A stretch of DNA of 64,000 nt from JAKACA01 sp052143575 (GTDB lineage Bacteria > Actinomycetota > Acidimicrobiia > Acidimicrobiales > Bog-793): assembly GCA_052143575.1 (NCBI GenBank), contig JBKQSP010000029.1, positions 1 through 64,000 on the forward strand, read 5' to 3'. The position numbers and the translations under genes are program-made. Below the pieces are notes generated by a model. That model searched no databases and was not told where the DNA came from. It saw only the letters and a program-made list of their open reading frames with translations. This document shows positions 1 to 7,313 of this stretch, in pieces. The stretch's first letter is position 1; each line of letters opens with the position of its first letter.

Positions 1-108
1 ACCCGGCGCAAAATATTACCTGGGCGACGCCCGAAGGCGGCGGCGGGCCGAATTATCCCAATATGTGAGCATCGTCCGGCCTCCTCCGCCCGGGAATCTT
101 CTCCGTAG

Positions 109-267
109 TCGCCACTCGTCGCGATTACGGAGACCAGTTGGTATAAGACGAGCATTCCGATAGCAGATGACCGCTTCGACGAGCACCAAGCGGGGATCGA
201 CGAGCGGCGAAGAGTCAAGAGTGGCCCGGGAACGACGAGGCGAGCCGTGAAAGGCAAGAGACGATGA
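109..267 (+). pseudogene. Remnant of a RelE/HigB (Gp49-like) toxin gene
   Basis: An open frame without a start codon encodes SWYKTSIPIADDRFDEH followed by a basic tail. I recall this WYK-x-IPxAD-x-xxDxH pattern from the C-terminal end of Gp49-like RelE/HigB toxins of actinobacteria. A stop (TAG at 106-108) lies just upstream in the same frame, and neither other frame continues the fold clearly, so the toxin is truncated or frameshifted. Its stop codon overlaps the start of the following HTH gene by an ATGA junction, the usual toxin-antitoxin layout. The family call rests on a short motif and is tentative; the toxin is probably inactive. Confidence 0.4.
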
Positions 268-704
268 GCATGAAGAGCTGGGAAGAGAAGGTCCTCCAAG
301 CACCCGGCGCACCCGAGCGGGTCGGCGCGATCGAAGATGAGCTGCGCCTCGCGGCGGGCCTCACGGCCCTACGTGAGCAGGCGGGTCTCTCGCAGCGAGA
401 GCTTGCCAGGCTTATCGGAGTGTCTCAACCGCGCATCGCTGCCATCGAGCGGTCTCGCAACGTGACGATCGACGTCCTCGAACAGTACGCGAAGGCCGTT
501 GGCGGCAGGCTCGAGGTTGCCGTCGTTACGGGACAGCGGAAGGTGTCTCTGTTGTCCGGCGCTTCGCGAAAAGCACCGAAAACTCGCCGGTCGCGCATTG
601 ACGCGGATGCAGACGCCCCATCTCAAGCGGCATCACGACAGCGAGTGAGCGCCAAGTCCAGCCATGGCGCATCTGTCGTAGTCGCACAGGAGCCCGGACT
701 CTGA
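264..704 (+). CDS. XRE-family HTH antitoxin (HigA-like)
   Basis: Small DNA-binding protein of 146 residues. A Cro/C1-type HTH is visible at about residues 27-80, with LSQRELARLIGVSQPRIAAIE as the recognition core, followed by a basic, Ala/Ser-rich tail without clear structure. HigA-type antitoxins bind both their toxin and the operon promoter. Here the start overlaps the stop of a decayed RelE/HigB-like frame by four bases, so this looks like an antitoxin left behind after its toxin was lost. It could also act as a stand-alone XRE repressor. The HTH family is certain; the antitoxin role is inferred from the junction. Confidence 0.82.
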   Translation: MSMKSWEEKVLQAPGAPERVGAIEDELRLAAGLTALREQAGLSQRELARLIGVSQPRIAAIERSRNVTIDVLEQYAKAVGGRLEVAVVTGQRKVSLLSGASRKAPKTRRSRIDADADAPSQAASRQRVSAKSSHGASVVVAQEPGL

Positions 705-764
705 GATCTCCCGGTCGCGCCCCGATGGGCCTGCGCGTCAATGGGGGAGACCGGGTGACGGCTG

Positions 765-885
765 CTACGGCGTCAGCCCCATTTTGGCTTTCGGGCCGGC
801 GTTGCGGCGCAGGCCGTCGAGGTCGTAGTCGAGCACCTGGACTCGGTTGATGACCGTCTCGATCGGCCGTCGGTAGTCGACATGT
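765..885 (-). pseudogene. Decayed N-terminus of a winged-HTH/nucleotidyltransferase-type gene, copy 1
   Basis: On the minus strand the frame reads VDYRRPIETVI, which aligns with MDYPRPVEAVI in the better-preserved copy near 6072. The start codon is lost (GTC instead of ATG) and the frame soon leaves the family. The piece lies at the same distance from the tRNA-Gly-derived repeat in both copies, so gene piece and repeat were duplicated together. No function remains. Confidence 0.35.
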
Positions 886-940
886 CCAGGCCGGTTCGAT
901 GTCCTATTCGTTGACGTATCGGTCGGTCGTCTGGCTGGGG

Positions 941-1110
941 CGGACTCTTGCCAACATTTTGCCAACCGACTTTGGGCTGCAGGAGCCCGCAGACACCGCA
1001 AAACCAGCCCTGAGAATCGCGAAAGTCCTCGTTAGCGGCTTGTGGCGACGATCCAGGCACATTGCCAAGGTGAGGGTCGCGGGTTCGAGTCCCGTCGTCC
1101 GCTCCAGAAA
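941..1110 (+). repeat. Direct repeat, left copy, bounding a 5.2 kb segment
   Basis: About 170 bp nearly identical to 6133-6303, in the same orientation. It starts CGGACTCTTGCCAACATT and runs through GACTTTGGGCTGCAGGAG, GAATCGCGAAAGTCCTCG and a tRNA-Gly 3' half to GCTCCAGAAA. Weaker similarity continues upstream into the winged-HTH remnant. Direct repeats ending in a tRNA 3' end are the normal signature of integrative-element attachment sites (attL/attR). No integrase gene is present between the two copies. Confidence 0.8.
1058..1106 (+). pseudogene. 3' half of tRNA-Gly(GCC), left copy
   Basis: The sequence holds an anticodon loop TTGCCAA (anticodon GCC), a variable region, a complete T-arm with GGTTCGAGTCC, the 3' acceptor strand and an encoded CCA. 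The anticodon stem has a mismatch in this copy. The 5' half lacks a proper D-arm and pairs poorly with the acceptor strand, so it is not a functional tRNA. Tyrosine integrases commonly recombine in exactly this part of tRNA genes. Confidence 0.7.
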
Positions 1111-1289
1111 GGCCTGGTAGAGAGCTTGCAAAGCGGGCGTCGCGGACAGCGCTGAAAGCTTGCCAACAGTTCTGCCGGACACGAACTCGTCAGAGTGGTC
1201 GGGGCCGCTGGAGGTGACGAGAGGCCGAGGGGTTCGGTCTGGTCACGCAGTCGACCGTGAGCTGGCACCCTTCTGGTAATTGATCGTAT

Positions 1290-1706
1290 TCAGCGACCTC
1301 TTGACGCCGACCACAAATCGCTCGGGTTCGAGAGAGTTCGATCAGCTCTATTTGTCGAGGGAAGCGCCAGCAGCTCAACGGGGGAAACGTCGACCTCGGT
1401 GCCGAGATGCGGCACGGCACGATCGAGCCAAGACGGCATCCACCAGTTGATCCGGCCCAGCAGCTCCCTGACCGAAGGGACAAGGACCATCCTCACGAGG
1501 GTGGCGTCGATGAGCGCGGAGGCGGCCAGCCCGAGGCCCAAGACCTTGAGGCCGTGGACTTCGTCGCCAATCACGGACGAACCGAAGACGCAGATCATGA
1601 TGGCCTCCGCCGTGATCACGCGAGCCGTCTTGGCCAAACCGTTGCGACGGCGCATCGCTACCGCGATGTCGCTTGACGAGTTACGCGCAAGGGGTATCTA
1701 GACGAC
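1290..1706 (-). pseudogene. C-terminal remnant of an MmpL/RND-type lipid transporter
   Basis: The frame encodes the last transmembrane part of an MMPL-family transporter: GLAKTARVITAEAIMI, then GLGLAASALIDATLVRM, then LLGRINWWMPSWLDR, all in family order. MmpL proteins are about 700-1000 residues; only about 100 conserved residues survive, followed by a tail without family similarity. The 5' side runs into the end of the neighbouring TetR gene, so the N-terminal 85 percent has been deleted. MmpL genes are often next to TetR regulators, so the two were probably one locus. It is not expected to work as a transporter. Confidence 0.75.
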
Positions 1707-1710
1707 TCTG

Positions 1711-2370
1711 CTACCAGGCCTCGGCGGGAGGGAGGGGGAGTTTGGAGAGGCGTTTGGCTTCGTTCGGGCGGACACCGAGCAGACGCAACGTCGCTTCTGC
1801 GAGTTGATCCACGGATGTCTCGTCGAGTCCATCGGGTTGGCGTTCGCTCTTGCGAAGCAAGCCGAGCAACCCGCCTGCCACCGCGCTGAGGGCGATCTCC
1901 GCGTCCGGGACGGTGAATCGGCCAGAGGCCTGACCGGCCCGGATGTCACGCAAGGCCCGCGGGGCCAGGCCACCAGGCGCGGACACGATGTCCAAGCCGG
2001 CGCCTGTGAGGAACCGGGCAATCTCGGGGTGCGTCCAGCCGAGCCGGCCGGACATCCTGAGCGAGACGGCGAACACTTCGGCGGGGTCGGCGATTCCGGC
2101 TCTAGCCCGGTCGATCATCTGCCCCCAGCGTTCGAGCACCTCTTCGGACGCGGTCTCGAACAACTGCTCCTTACTATCGAAATGGTTGTAGAAGGAGCCG
2201 AAGCCGATGTCGGCGGTCTCGGTGATCTCCTGGATACTCGCCCGGTCCCCGCGGCCTTCGGCGATCAGCTGGACGGCAGCATCGAGCAGAGCCTGTCTCG
2301 TCCGGGCCTTACGTCGGTCCAGTCTATTGGACCCCTTCGCGCCGCTTTCCGGCTCCACGCCTACGCTCAT
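1711..2370 (-). CDS. TetR/AcrR-family transcriptional regulator
   Basis: One-component repressor of about 219 residues from the chosen start MSVGVEPES. The N-terminal HTH covers roughly residues 20-68, with ASIQEITETADIGFGSFYNHF as the recognition helix region. The C-terminal ligand domain is helical and of the class that follows GRLGWTHPEIARFL. A longer frame extends upstream, but its extra 61 residues look non-coding and a purine-rich AGGAGGAAGGG lies just before the chosen start. It sits upstream of an MmpL fragment, so its original target was probably that transporter; it may now control the divergent stress genes. Ligand unknown. Confidence 0.85.
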   Translation of the reverse strand: MSVGVEPESGAKGSNRLDRRKARTRQALLDAAVQLIAEGRGDRASIQEITETADIGFGSFYNHFDSKEQLFETASEEVLERWGQMIDRARAGIADPAEVFAVSLRMSGRLGWTHPEIARFLTGAGLDIVSAPGGLAPRALRDIRAGQASGRFTVPDAEIALSAVAGGLLGLLRKSERQPDGLDETSVDQLAEATLRLLGVRPNEAKRLSKLPLPPAEAW

Positions 2371-2694
2371 TGTCCCGGCCCTTCCTCCTGGCAACGTCGC
2401 CTGCTCCTCGGTGTGGGCGGCCACCCTGCACTCTGGAGCGGGTGTTCTCCTTGGTTTATCACGATTGATCGCTTCCTCAGAAGTGACGATGTTCTCCTCA
2501 CCTTGGCCGAGGCGGATGATGTGCGCCGCCGCTGCGAGGTCCGGGCCTTCCAAGTCACCGGGATTGATCCTCGGTTACTTGCTCGCTCGGCCAGACGGAC
2601 GCGCCCTGTCTTGCCACCGACCGACTTCGAGCTAACGAGCAACACCGGTCGGCGAGCTCGCGACTCCGCAGAGGCCGTCATGGCACTCGCCTGC
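2371..2694. other. Intergenic stretch without a recognisable gene
   Basis: About 320 bp between the TetR start and the end of hdeD. Open frames exist on both strands but none resembles a known family or has a convincing ribosome binding site. It presumably holds the TetR promoter and operator, which I could not define. Confidence 0.5.
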
Positions 2695-3255
2695 TCACGC
2701 CTCCCTCGGGTGCCTGAAGAAGGAGTGCAGGGTCTTGCCCGTGTGACGCAACTCGGCGCCCAGCATGAGCATCCAGAACCCGTAGATCAGGTTGAACAGG
2801 CCGAAGATCACCGCCAGGGTGACGGCGCCCATGTCGGGGCGGGCCACAAGCACGACGCCGAAGACGATCACCACCAGACCGCCAAGGACGGACATGGCGC
2901 GCGTGCCGGTGGCCTCACCTGCGCGGAAGGAAGAGAGGAATTCCACCGAGCCACTGATGATGGCCCAGAGACCGACGATGAGCACGAGCACCAGCGCCGT
3001 CGGCAGCGGCCAGACGAGTGCGAGCAACCCTGCGGCCAGGTCGACGAGCCCGAGCAGGAGATGCAGGACGACCGGTCCTGCGGTTCGGCTCCTGAAGGCC
3101 CGAGTCGCCTCCAGGACGCTGGCGACGAGGGCGTAGACGGCAAACAAGACGACCAGCGCGAACACGGTGACCCCGGGCCAGGCGAGGGCGAGGACCCCGA
3201 CGGTCACCGCGAGCAGGCCGCGGAGGATAAGGGAGGTGCTGAGGGACTTGAACAT
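2695..3255 (-). CDS. HdeD family membrane protein (DUF308)
   Basis: Integral membrane protein of 186 residues with about six hydrophobic segments in the paired arrangement typical of HdeD/DUF308, beginning LILRGLLAVTVGVLALAWP and including GLVDLAAGLLALVWPL. HdeD in Escherichia coli belongs to the acid-stress fitness island, and homologs occur in transmissible stress-tolerance loci together with FtsH. A GGAGCGG stretch precedes the start. It is divergent from the FtsH gene with a 94 bp gap carrying a strong promoter for the FtsH side. The biochemical role of HdeD is not known in detail. Confidence 0.9.
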   Translation of the reverse strand: MFKSLSTSLILRGLLAVTVGVLALAWPGVTVFALVVLFAVYALVASVLEATRAFRSRTAGPVVLHLLLGLVDLAAGLLALVWPLPTALVLVLIVGLWAIISGSVEFLSSFRAGEATGTRAMSVLGGLVVIVFGVVLVARPDMGAVTLAVIFGLFNLIYGFWMLMLGAELRHTGKTLHSFFRHPREA

Positions 3256-3285
3256 GACCGCTCCTTTCGTGTTGAGAATTCAGTA

Positions 3286-3315
3286 TTGATAAGCTGTCAC
3301 AGAACTGATTATAAT
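3286..3315 (+). promoter_or_regulatory. Housekeeping-type promoter for the FtsH gene
   Basis: TTGATA and TATAAT are separated by 18 bp. The -10 box is a perfect consensus, unusual in such GC-rich DNA. Transcription should begin around 3322, which puts the upstream ATG at 3314 outside the message and supports the start at 3350, with AAGGAG nine bases before it. Confidence 0.7.
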
Positions 3316-3349
3316 GTCAACAACGACGATTGACAAGGAGCTGATCGTG

Positions 3350-5410
3350 ATGAGTCCCACAACTGATGCCGAGCGATCTGAAGTCGAGGAATCGGGCCAG
3401 ACGCTGGAGCAAGGCGTCGCACCCACTGACCTGGCCGCAGCAGAACGTTCGGTCGGCACCTCTCCCGGCGAGGGCCGCCAACGCTGGCGTGACCGCAAGG
3501 CGCCAGTGCCCCCGCCCTGGCGGGTAGAGGGACTGCAGGGCAAAGACAAGGATGGCCACGAAGGTCAGAGCTGGTGGCGGTTCCTCGGGATCCTGCTGGC
3601 CCTGCTAGCCGTCAATTGGATCCTGTCGGCGTTGCTGGTCGGGCCTGCGGCCGTCACCCGAGTCCCGTATACGTACTTCCTAACCGAGCTGAACTCGAGG
3701 AACGTACAGTCCATCACCTCGACCGGCGACACCATCCAGGGTGTCTTGAGGCACGCCGTCGTCTACCCGCCAGGGACGGCGGGCGCCCAGACGGTGCGGC
3801 AGTTCACTACTCAGCGGCCCACCTTCGCCGATGACAACCTCTTGCAGCGGCTCGAGGCCACCGGCGTCACCGTGAATGCCAACGCGCCGTCTCAGGGCAC
3901 CCCGCTCTGGGAGGAGCTGCTGCTCTGGTTTGGCCCCGCTCTGCTGTTCGGCGGGCTGCTCGCTGGCTTGTCACGTACCGGTGGAACGAGCGGAGTGAGC
4001 CGCTTGACCGGCATCGGGCAGTCTCGGGCCCATCAGTACGACCCAAGTTCGGACCGGCGGACCACTTTCGCCGACGTCGCCGGCATCGAGGAAGTGCAGA
4101 ACGAGGTCACAGAGATCGTCGGCTTCCTGCGAGACCCCAGCCGGTACCGCAGGATGGGCGCACAGATCCCCCATGGCGTGCTCCTGTCAGGTGCGCCGGG
4201 CACCGGCAAGACGCTCCTGGCACGAGCCGTCGCAGGCGAGGCGGACGTCCCGTTCTTCTCCATCTCGGCTTCGGAGTTCGTCGAGATGATCGTCGGCGTA
4301 GGTGCGAGTCGGGTGCGTGACCTGTTCCAGCAAGCCAAACAGGTCGCCCCGTCCATCATCTTCATCGACGAGCTCGACGCCATCGGCCGGAGCCGCGGTA
4401 ACTCCGCGTCCGTCGGTGGCCATGACGAGCAGGAGCAGACCCTCAACCAGATCCTGACCGAGATGGACGGTTTCAGCGGTAGCGAGGGTGTGGTCGTCAT
4501 GGCGGCCACCAACCGCCCCGAGATCCTTGACCCAGCGCTGCTGCGCCCGGGCCGCTTCGACCGCAGAGTCACGGTCTCCGCACCGGATCAGCACGGGCGT
4601 GCACAGATCCTCAAGGTCCACACGAAAAATGTCCCGCTCGCTCCCGACGTCGACCTCGACGCCGTGGCCGCCTCGACCCCGGGCATGGTCGGCGCCGACC
4701 TGAAGAACCTCGTCAATGAAGCTGCCCTGCTTGCAGTCCGTCGCGATCACGATCGGGTGACGATGGCTGATGTCGCCGACTCTCTCGAGAAGATCGTCCT
4801 CGGCACCCGGAGGGGCATCGTGCTCTCTCCGGAAGAACGGGAGCGGACCGCCTTCCACGAATCCGGCCACGCGCTCCTCGGCATGCTGACCCCTGGGGCG
4901 GACCCCGTCCGCAAGATCTCGATCATCCCGAGGGGACAGGCCCTCGGTGTTACCTTCCAGGCGCCTGAGACCGACCGTTACGGTTATTCCGCTCAGTACC
5001 TGCGTGGCCGGATCACCGGCGCTCTCGGCGGGCGCGCTGCGGAGGAGATCGTGTACGGCGACGTGACCACCGGCGCCGAGAGCGACATGGAGCACGCCAG
5101 CAGCATCGCTCGGCAGATGGCGGGCCGCTGGGGAATGTCGCCCGCCATCGGGCCCGTTTCGGTGCTTCCGCCGCCGGACCGGGAATCGCCCTTCGGCCTG
5201 GAAGGCGTCGCCCCGGCCACCAAGGATCTGGTCGACACCGAAGCCCGCAGAATCATCGAAGAGTGCTACGAGCAAGCTCTCGACGTCCTGCGGGACAGCC
5301 GGGATCAGCTGGAGCGGTTGGCTCGCGCCCTTCTCGACCGCGAGACGCTCAACGAGGACGAGGCCTACGCAGCTGCCGGTCTTTCCCGCGACACCACCCG
5401 CGTTGCCTGA
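3350..5410 (+). CDS. ftsH: ATP-dependent zinc metalloprotease FtsH
   Basis: Membrane-anchored AAA+ protease of 686 residues that unfolds and degrades membrane and soluble proteins. It has a polar N-terminal extension of about 75 residues, a transmembrane helix near 78-98, an external domain, and a second helix near 190-206. The AAA module has Walker A GAPGTGKT (281-288), Walker B IIFIDE (336-341) and the second region of homology RPGRFDR. The protease has HESGH (503-507) and a downstream acidic zinc-ligand region. FtsH usually starts its first helix within 25 residues, so the long leader is distinctive of accessory FtsH copies. It is divergent from hdeD and followed by doxX. The start is fixed by the promoter and AAGGAG. 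Confidence 0.97.
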   Translation: MSPTTDAERSEVEESGQTLEQGVAPTDLAAAERSVGTSPGEGRQRWRDRKAPVPPPWRVEGLQGKDKDGHEGQSWWRFLGILLALLAVNWILSALLVGPAAVTRVPYTYFLTELNSRNVQSITSTGDTIQGVLRHAVVYPPGTAGAQTVRQFTTQRPTFADDNLLQRLEATGVTVNANAPSQGTPLWEELLLWFGPALLFGGLLAGLSRTGGTSGVSRLTGIGQSRAHQYDPSSDRRTTFADVAGIEEVQNEVTEIVGFLRDPSRYRRMGAQIPHGVLLSGAPGTGKTLLARAVAGEADVPFFSISASEFVEMIVGVGASRVRDLFQQAKQVAPSIIFIDELDAIGRSRGNSASVGGHDEQEQTLNQILTEMDGFSGSEGVVVMAATNRPEILDPALLRPGRFDRRVTVSAPDQHGRAQILKVHTKNVPLAPDVDLDAVAASTPGMVGADLKNLVNEAALLAVRRDHDRVTMADVADSLEKIVLGTRRGIVLSPEERERTAFHESGHALLGMLTPGADPVRKISIIPRGQALGVTFQAPETDRYGYSAQYLRGRITGALGGRAAEEIVYGDVTTGAESDMEHASSIARQMAGRWGMSPAIGPVSVLPPPDRESPFGLEGVAPATKDLVDTEARRIIEECYEQALDVLRDSRDQLERLARALLDRETLNEDEAYAAAGLSRDTTRVA

Positions 5411-5581
5411 TGACCTGCGCGAGGGTGATCTTCGAGACTCGGCGAGTGCATACGGCCACCCACGTGGCTCGCGGCACCTGCGCTATTGCCGCATCCGACG
5501 GCCACCGGTCACGCGCGTCCCGGGCCAGGTCCCGATCCCTAACCAATTCCAAGTGACGCACTCTGCGATTTAGGAGGACTC

Positions 5582-5923
5582 ATGTTTCTCACGCTCTCTC
5601 TCCTCTTCACGGCCGCCTGCTTGCTCCCGGCTACGGGCAAGCTGTTCGGCCACCCGATGATGCGGCAGGCCGCCGGCCACTTCCGGATCCCGTGGTCAAG
5701 ATACCGATTCATCGGAGCTGCCGAGCTAGCTGCCGCCGCGGGGGTCCTCGTCGGGCTGTGGTGGCACCCCATCGGCCTCGTTGCCGCAATTGGCATGGCC
5801 CTACTGCTCTTCGGTGCCCTCATCACGCACCGGCGGGCGAACGATGGAGTGAAGGAGATGATGCCAGCGCTGCTCGCGCTCGCCATCAACGTTGCCTATT
5901 TGGCCGTCGCCTTCACCAGCTGA
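5582..5923 (+). CDS. DoxX-like small membrane protein
   Basis: Membrane protein of 113 residues with four hydrophobic helices, starting LTLSLLFTAACLLPATGKL, then IGAAELAAAAGVLVGLW and a C-terminal pair. This matches the DoxX-like/DUF4870-sized family; DoxX relatives are linked to redox and thiol stress in actinobacteria. TAGGAGGACTC precedes the ATG, a strong ribosome binding site. It lies 170 bp downstream of ftsH in the same direction and may belong to the same stress segment. The exact reaction is unknown. Confidence 0.85.
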   Translation: MFLTLSLLFTAACLLPATGKLFGHPMMRQAAGHFRIPWSRYRFIGAAELAAAAGVLVGLWWHPIGLVAAIGMALLLFGALITHRRANDGVKEMMPALLALAINVAYLAVAFTS

Positions 5924-6072
5924 CGCCGCCTCGGCAGCGTGCCGCTGTCGTCGATCAACGCGGCGACGATCGCCATGGAGACCGGTAGTTCCGCTTCCAC
6001 CCGTGCGAGAGCGGCGAGGAGCCGGCCCGTGGCTCCGGGGATGACTGCTTCGACCGGCCGCGGGTAGTCCAT
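5896..6072 (-). pseudogene. Truncated winged-HTH/nucleotidyltransferase-type gene, copy 2
   Basis: Starts MDYPRPVEAVIPGATGRLLA and continues through a helical stretch, resembling the N-terminus of actinobacterial winged-HTH proteins that carry a nucleotidyltransferase domain. It runs out after about 40 recognisable residues, at the 3' end of doxX, and hits a stop 18 residues later. Full-length relatives are several times longer. The piece is linked to the right direct repeat as its sister is to the left repeat. Confidence 0.5.
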
Positions 6073-6132
6073 GTATCCAGCATGAGGAACACGGATGTCT
6101 CAGTCGTTGATGTATCCGCCAGCCGGCTGGTA

Positions 6133-6303
6133 CGGACTCTTGCCAACATTCTGCCCAACCGACTTTGGGCTGCAGGAGCTTGCACACACCACAAGGCCGG
6201 CCCTGAGAATCGCGAAAGTCCTCGTTAGCGGCTTGTGGCGGTGATCCAGGCACCTTGCCAAGGTGAGGGTCGCGGGTTCGAGTCCCGTCGTCCGCTCCAG
6301 AAA
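6133..6303 (+). repeat. Direct repeat, right copy, bounding a 5.2 kb segment
   Basis: About 171 bp matching the left copy at 941-1110, differing by scattered substitutions and a single-base indel. It ends in the same tRNA-Gly 3' half. With the left copy it brackets the MmpL remnant, TetR, HdeD, FtsH and DoxX genes. The substitutions show that the duplication is not recent. Confidence 0.8.
6251..6299 (+). pseudogene. 3' half of tRNA-Gly(GCC), right copy
   Basis: Same structure as the left copy, but the anticodon stem CACC/GGTG around TTGCCAA pairs properly here. T-arm, acceptor 3' strand and CCA are intact. The upstream 23 bases give only four acceptor pairs and no D-arm, so the gene is a half-tRNA rather than a working one. 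This is the likely attR of the bounded segment. Confidence 0.7.
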
Positions 6304-6343
6304 ATTCCCTGCTAGCGGCGTTGCAGGTGGGTCCGGAGGGGCG

Positions 6344-6463
6344 ATGACTGATGGGGTGGAACGCCGGGCTTCAACTCGTCTCACCCACGACCAGATCGCT
6401 CATGGCCGCGAACAGGGCACCCACGCCCGGCTCGACTGGCTCGCCAACTACCTCGCGGACTGA
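6344..6463 (+). CDS. Short unrecognised ORF
   Basis: Thirty-nine codons starting ATG and ending in WLANYLAD, with GTCCGGAGGGGCG just upstream as a good ribosome binding site. The composition is that of a soluble charged peptide (DQIAHGREQGTHARLDWL). I recognise no family. It lies immediately after the right direct repeat and could be the tail of a lost gene or a real small protein. Confidence 0.25.
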   Translation: MTDGVERRASTRLTHDQIAHGREQGTHARLDWLANYLAD

Positions 6464-6480
6464 ACCGCCAGCGACATCGC

Positions 6481-7299
6481 CTAGGCCTGAGCAGCGAGTA
6501 GCAGCGTGGCAAGCGGTTCGAGGGTCGCGATCAGCTCAACGAGCTCGCCCGGCTCGAGGCTCTCATATGGCCTCGCGGCGAGGTCGTCGGTGAGCGACTC
6601 AACCCGCTGCTTGACGGCGCGACCCTGTTCGCTCAGCCAACCGTCGTCTCCGATCAGGCCGCGATCGCGCATCCCGTCGATCACGGCGGCGAGCTGCGCA
6701 GCCGGAAGGTGGTGGATGCGTCCGAACTTCTCCGCTGGCATGTCCATGTCGAGGGCGACGAGCACATGCGCCTCGAGGCCGCCGACACCCTCGATCATCA
6801 GGGCCGCGATGTGCCCGTCGCCACGGTGCTCGCGCAGCAAGGAGGCTCCATGGAAGAGGCGAGCCACTACCTCGTCGGGGACCGGGATGGCGCGCAGCGC
6901 GGCGTACATGGGTCGGCCCTCGAACGGGGCGCTGGTTGCCGCCTTGATCAATAGTTCGGCGGCGCGGGCGAAGGCGGGAGAATGGACCCGATCGCCGAGG
7001 ATCCGCCGCAGAGCCTTGACGCAGCCCATCTGACGAGCGGCGATCGCCAATTCGGGTGTGGTGGTGCGCCACACCCTCGGGATGTGGCGAGCCACCTCGC
7101 CGGGAGCGAAGTTGTAGAAGAGCGCGTCCACCACCTCCGCCGGGACGAGGCCCAGAGGCGCCGCCCGTCCGGCGAAGTAGAGGTCCCAGTAGTTGGTGAA
7201 CCCCAGGGCGAACATCGCCTCGTTGGGTTCATCGGCGGAGTAAGGGATGACACCGATCGGCTCGACGAGCTCGAACATCCGGCGGGCCATCGAATTCAT
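6481..7299 (-). CDS. SCO6745 family protein
   Basis: Soluble protein of 272 residues from the start MNSMARRMFELVEPIG. It matches the actinobacterial SCO6745 family: an N-terminal region with FALGFTNYWDLYFAGRAAPLG, a central helical part, and a MarR-like C-terminal part with DRGLIGDDGWLSEQG. Family members are unassigned and sometimes placed near SalK-type proteins of secondary metabolism. A longer frame would overlap the upstream VOC gene by 25 bp; the chosen start leaves a 14 bp gap, which suits an operon. Function unknown. Confidence 0.85.
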   Translation of the reverse strand: MNSMARRMFELVEPIGVIPYSADEPNEAMFALGFTNYWDLYFAGRAAPLGLVPAEVVDALFYNFAPGEVARHIPRVWRTTTPELAIAARQMGCVKALRRILGDRVHSPAFARAAELLIKAATSAPFEGRPMYAALRAIPVPDEVVARLFHGASLLREHRGDGHIAALMIEGVGGLEAHVLVALDMDMPAEKFGRIHHLPAAQLAAVIDGMRDRGLIGDDGWLSEQGRAVKQRVESLTDDLAARPYESLEPGELVELIATLEPLATLLLAAQA

Positions 7300-7313
7300 C
7301 GTCTTGACACCAA

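Noticed and set aside
904..1268. Minus-strand frames reading ERTTGLEPATLTLA across the left repeat
   Set aside because: This is the known false product of reading a tRNA T-arm backwards; the same appears at the right repeat near 6300. Not a protein gene.
1804..3333. Plus-strand frame of 509 codons
   Set aside because: It is antisense to the TetR and HdeD genes with a composition typical of shadow frames (Asp/Glu/His/Arg rich) and no family similarity.
6228..6299. A complete tRNA-Gly gene of 72 nt
   Set aside because: Length and 3' half fit, but the 5' half gives only four good acceptor pairs and no D-arm, so it is a half gene.
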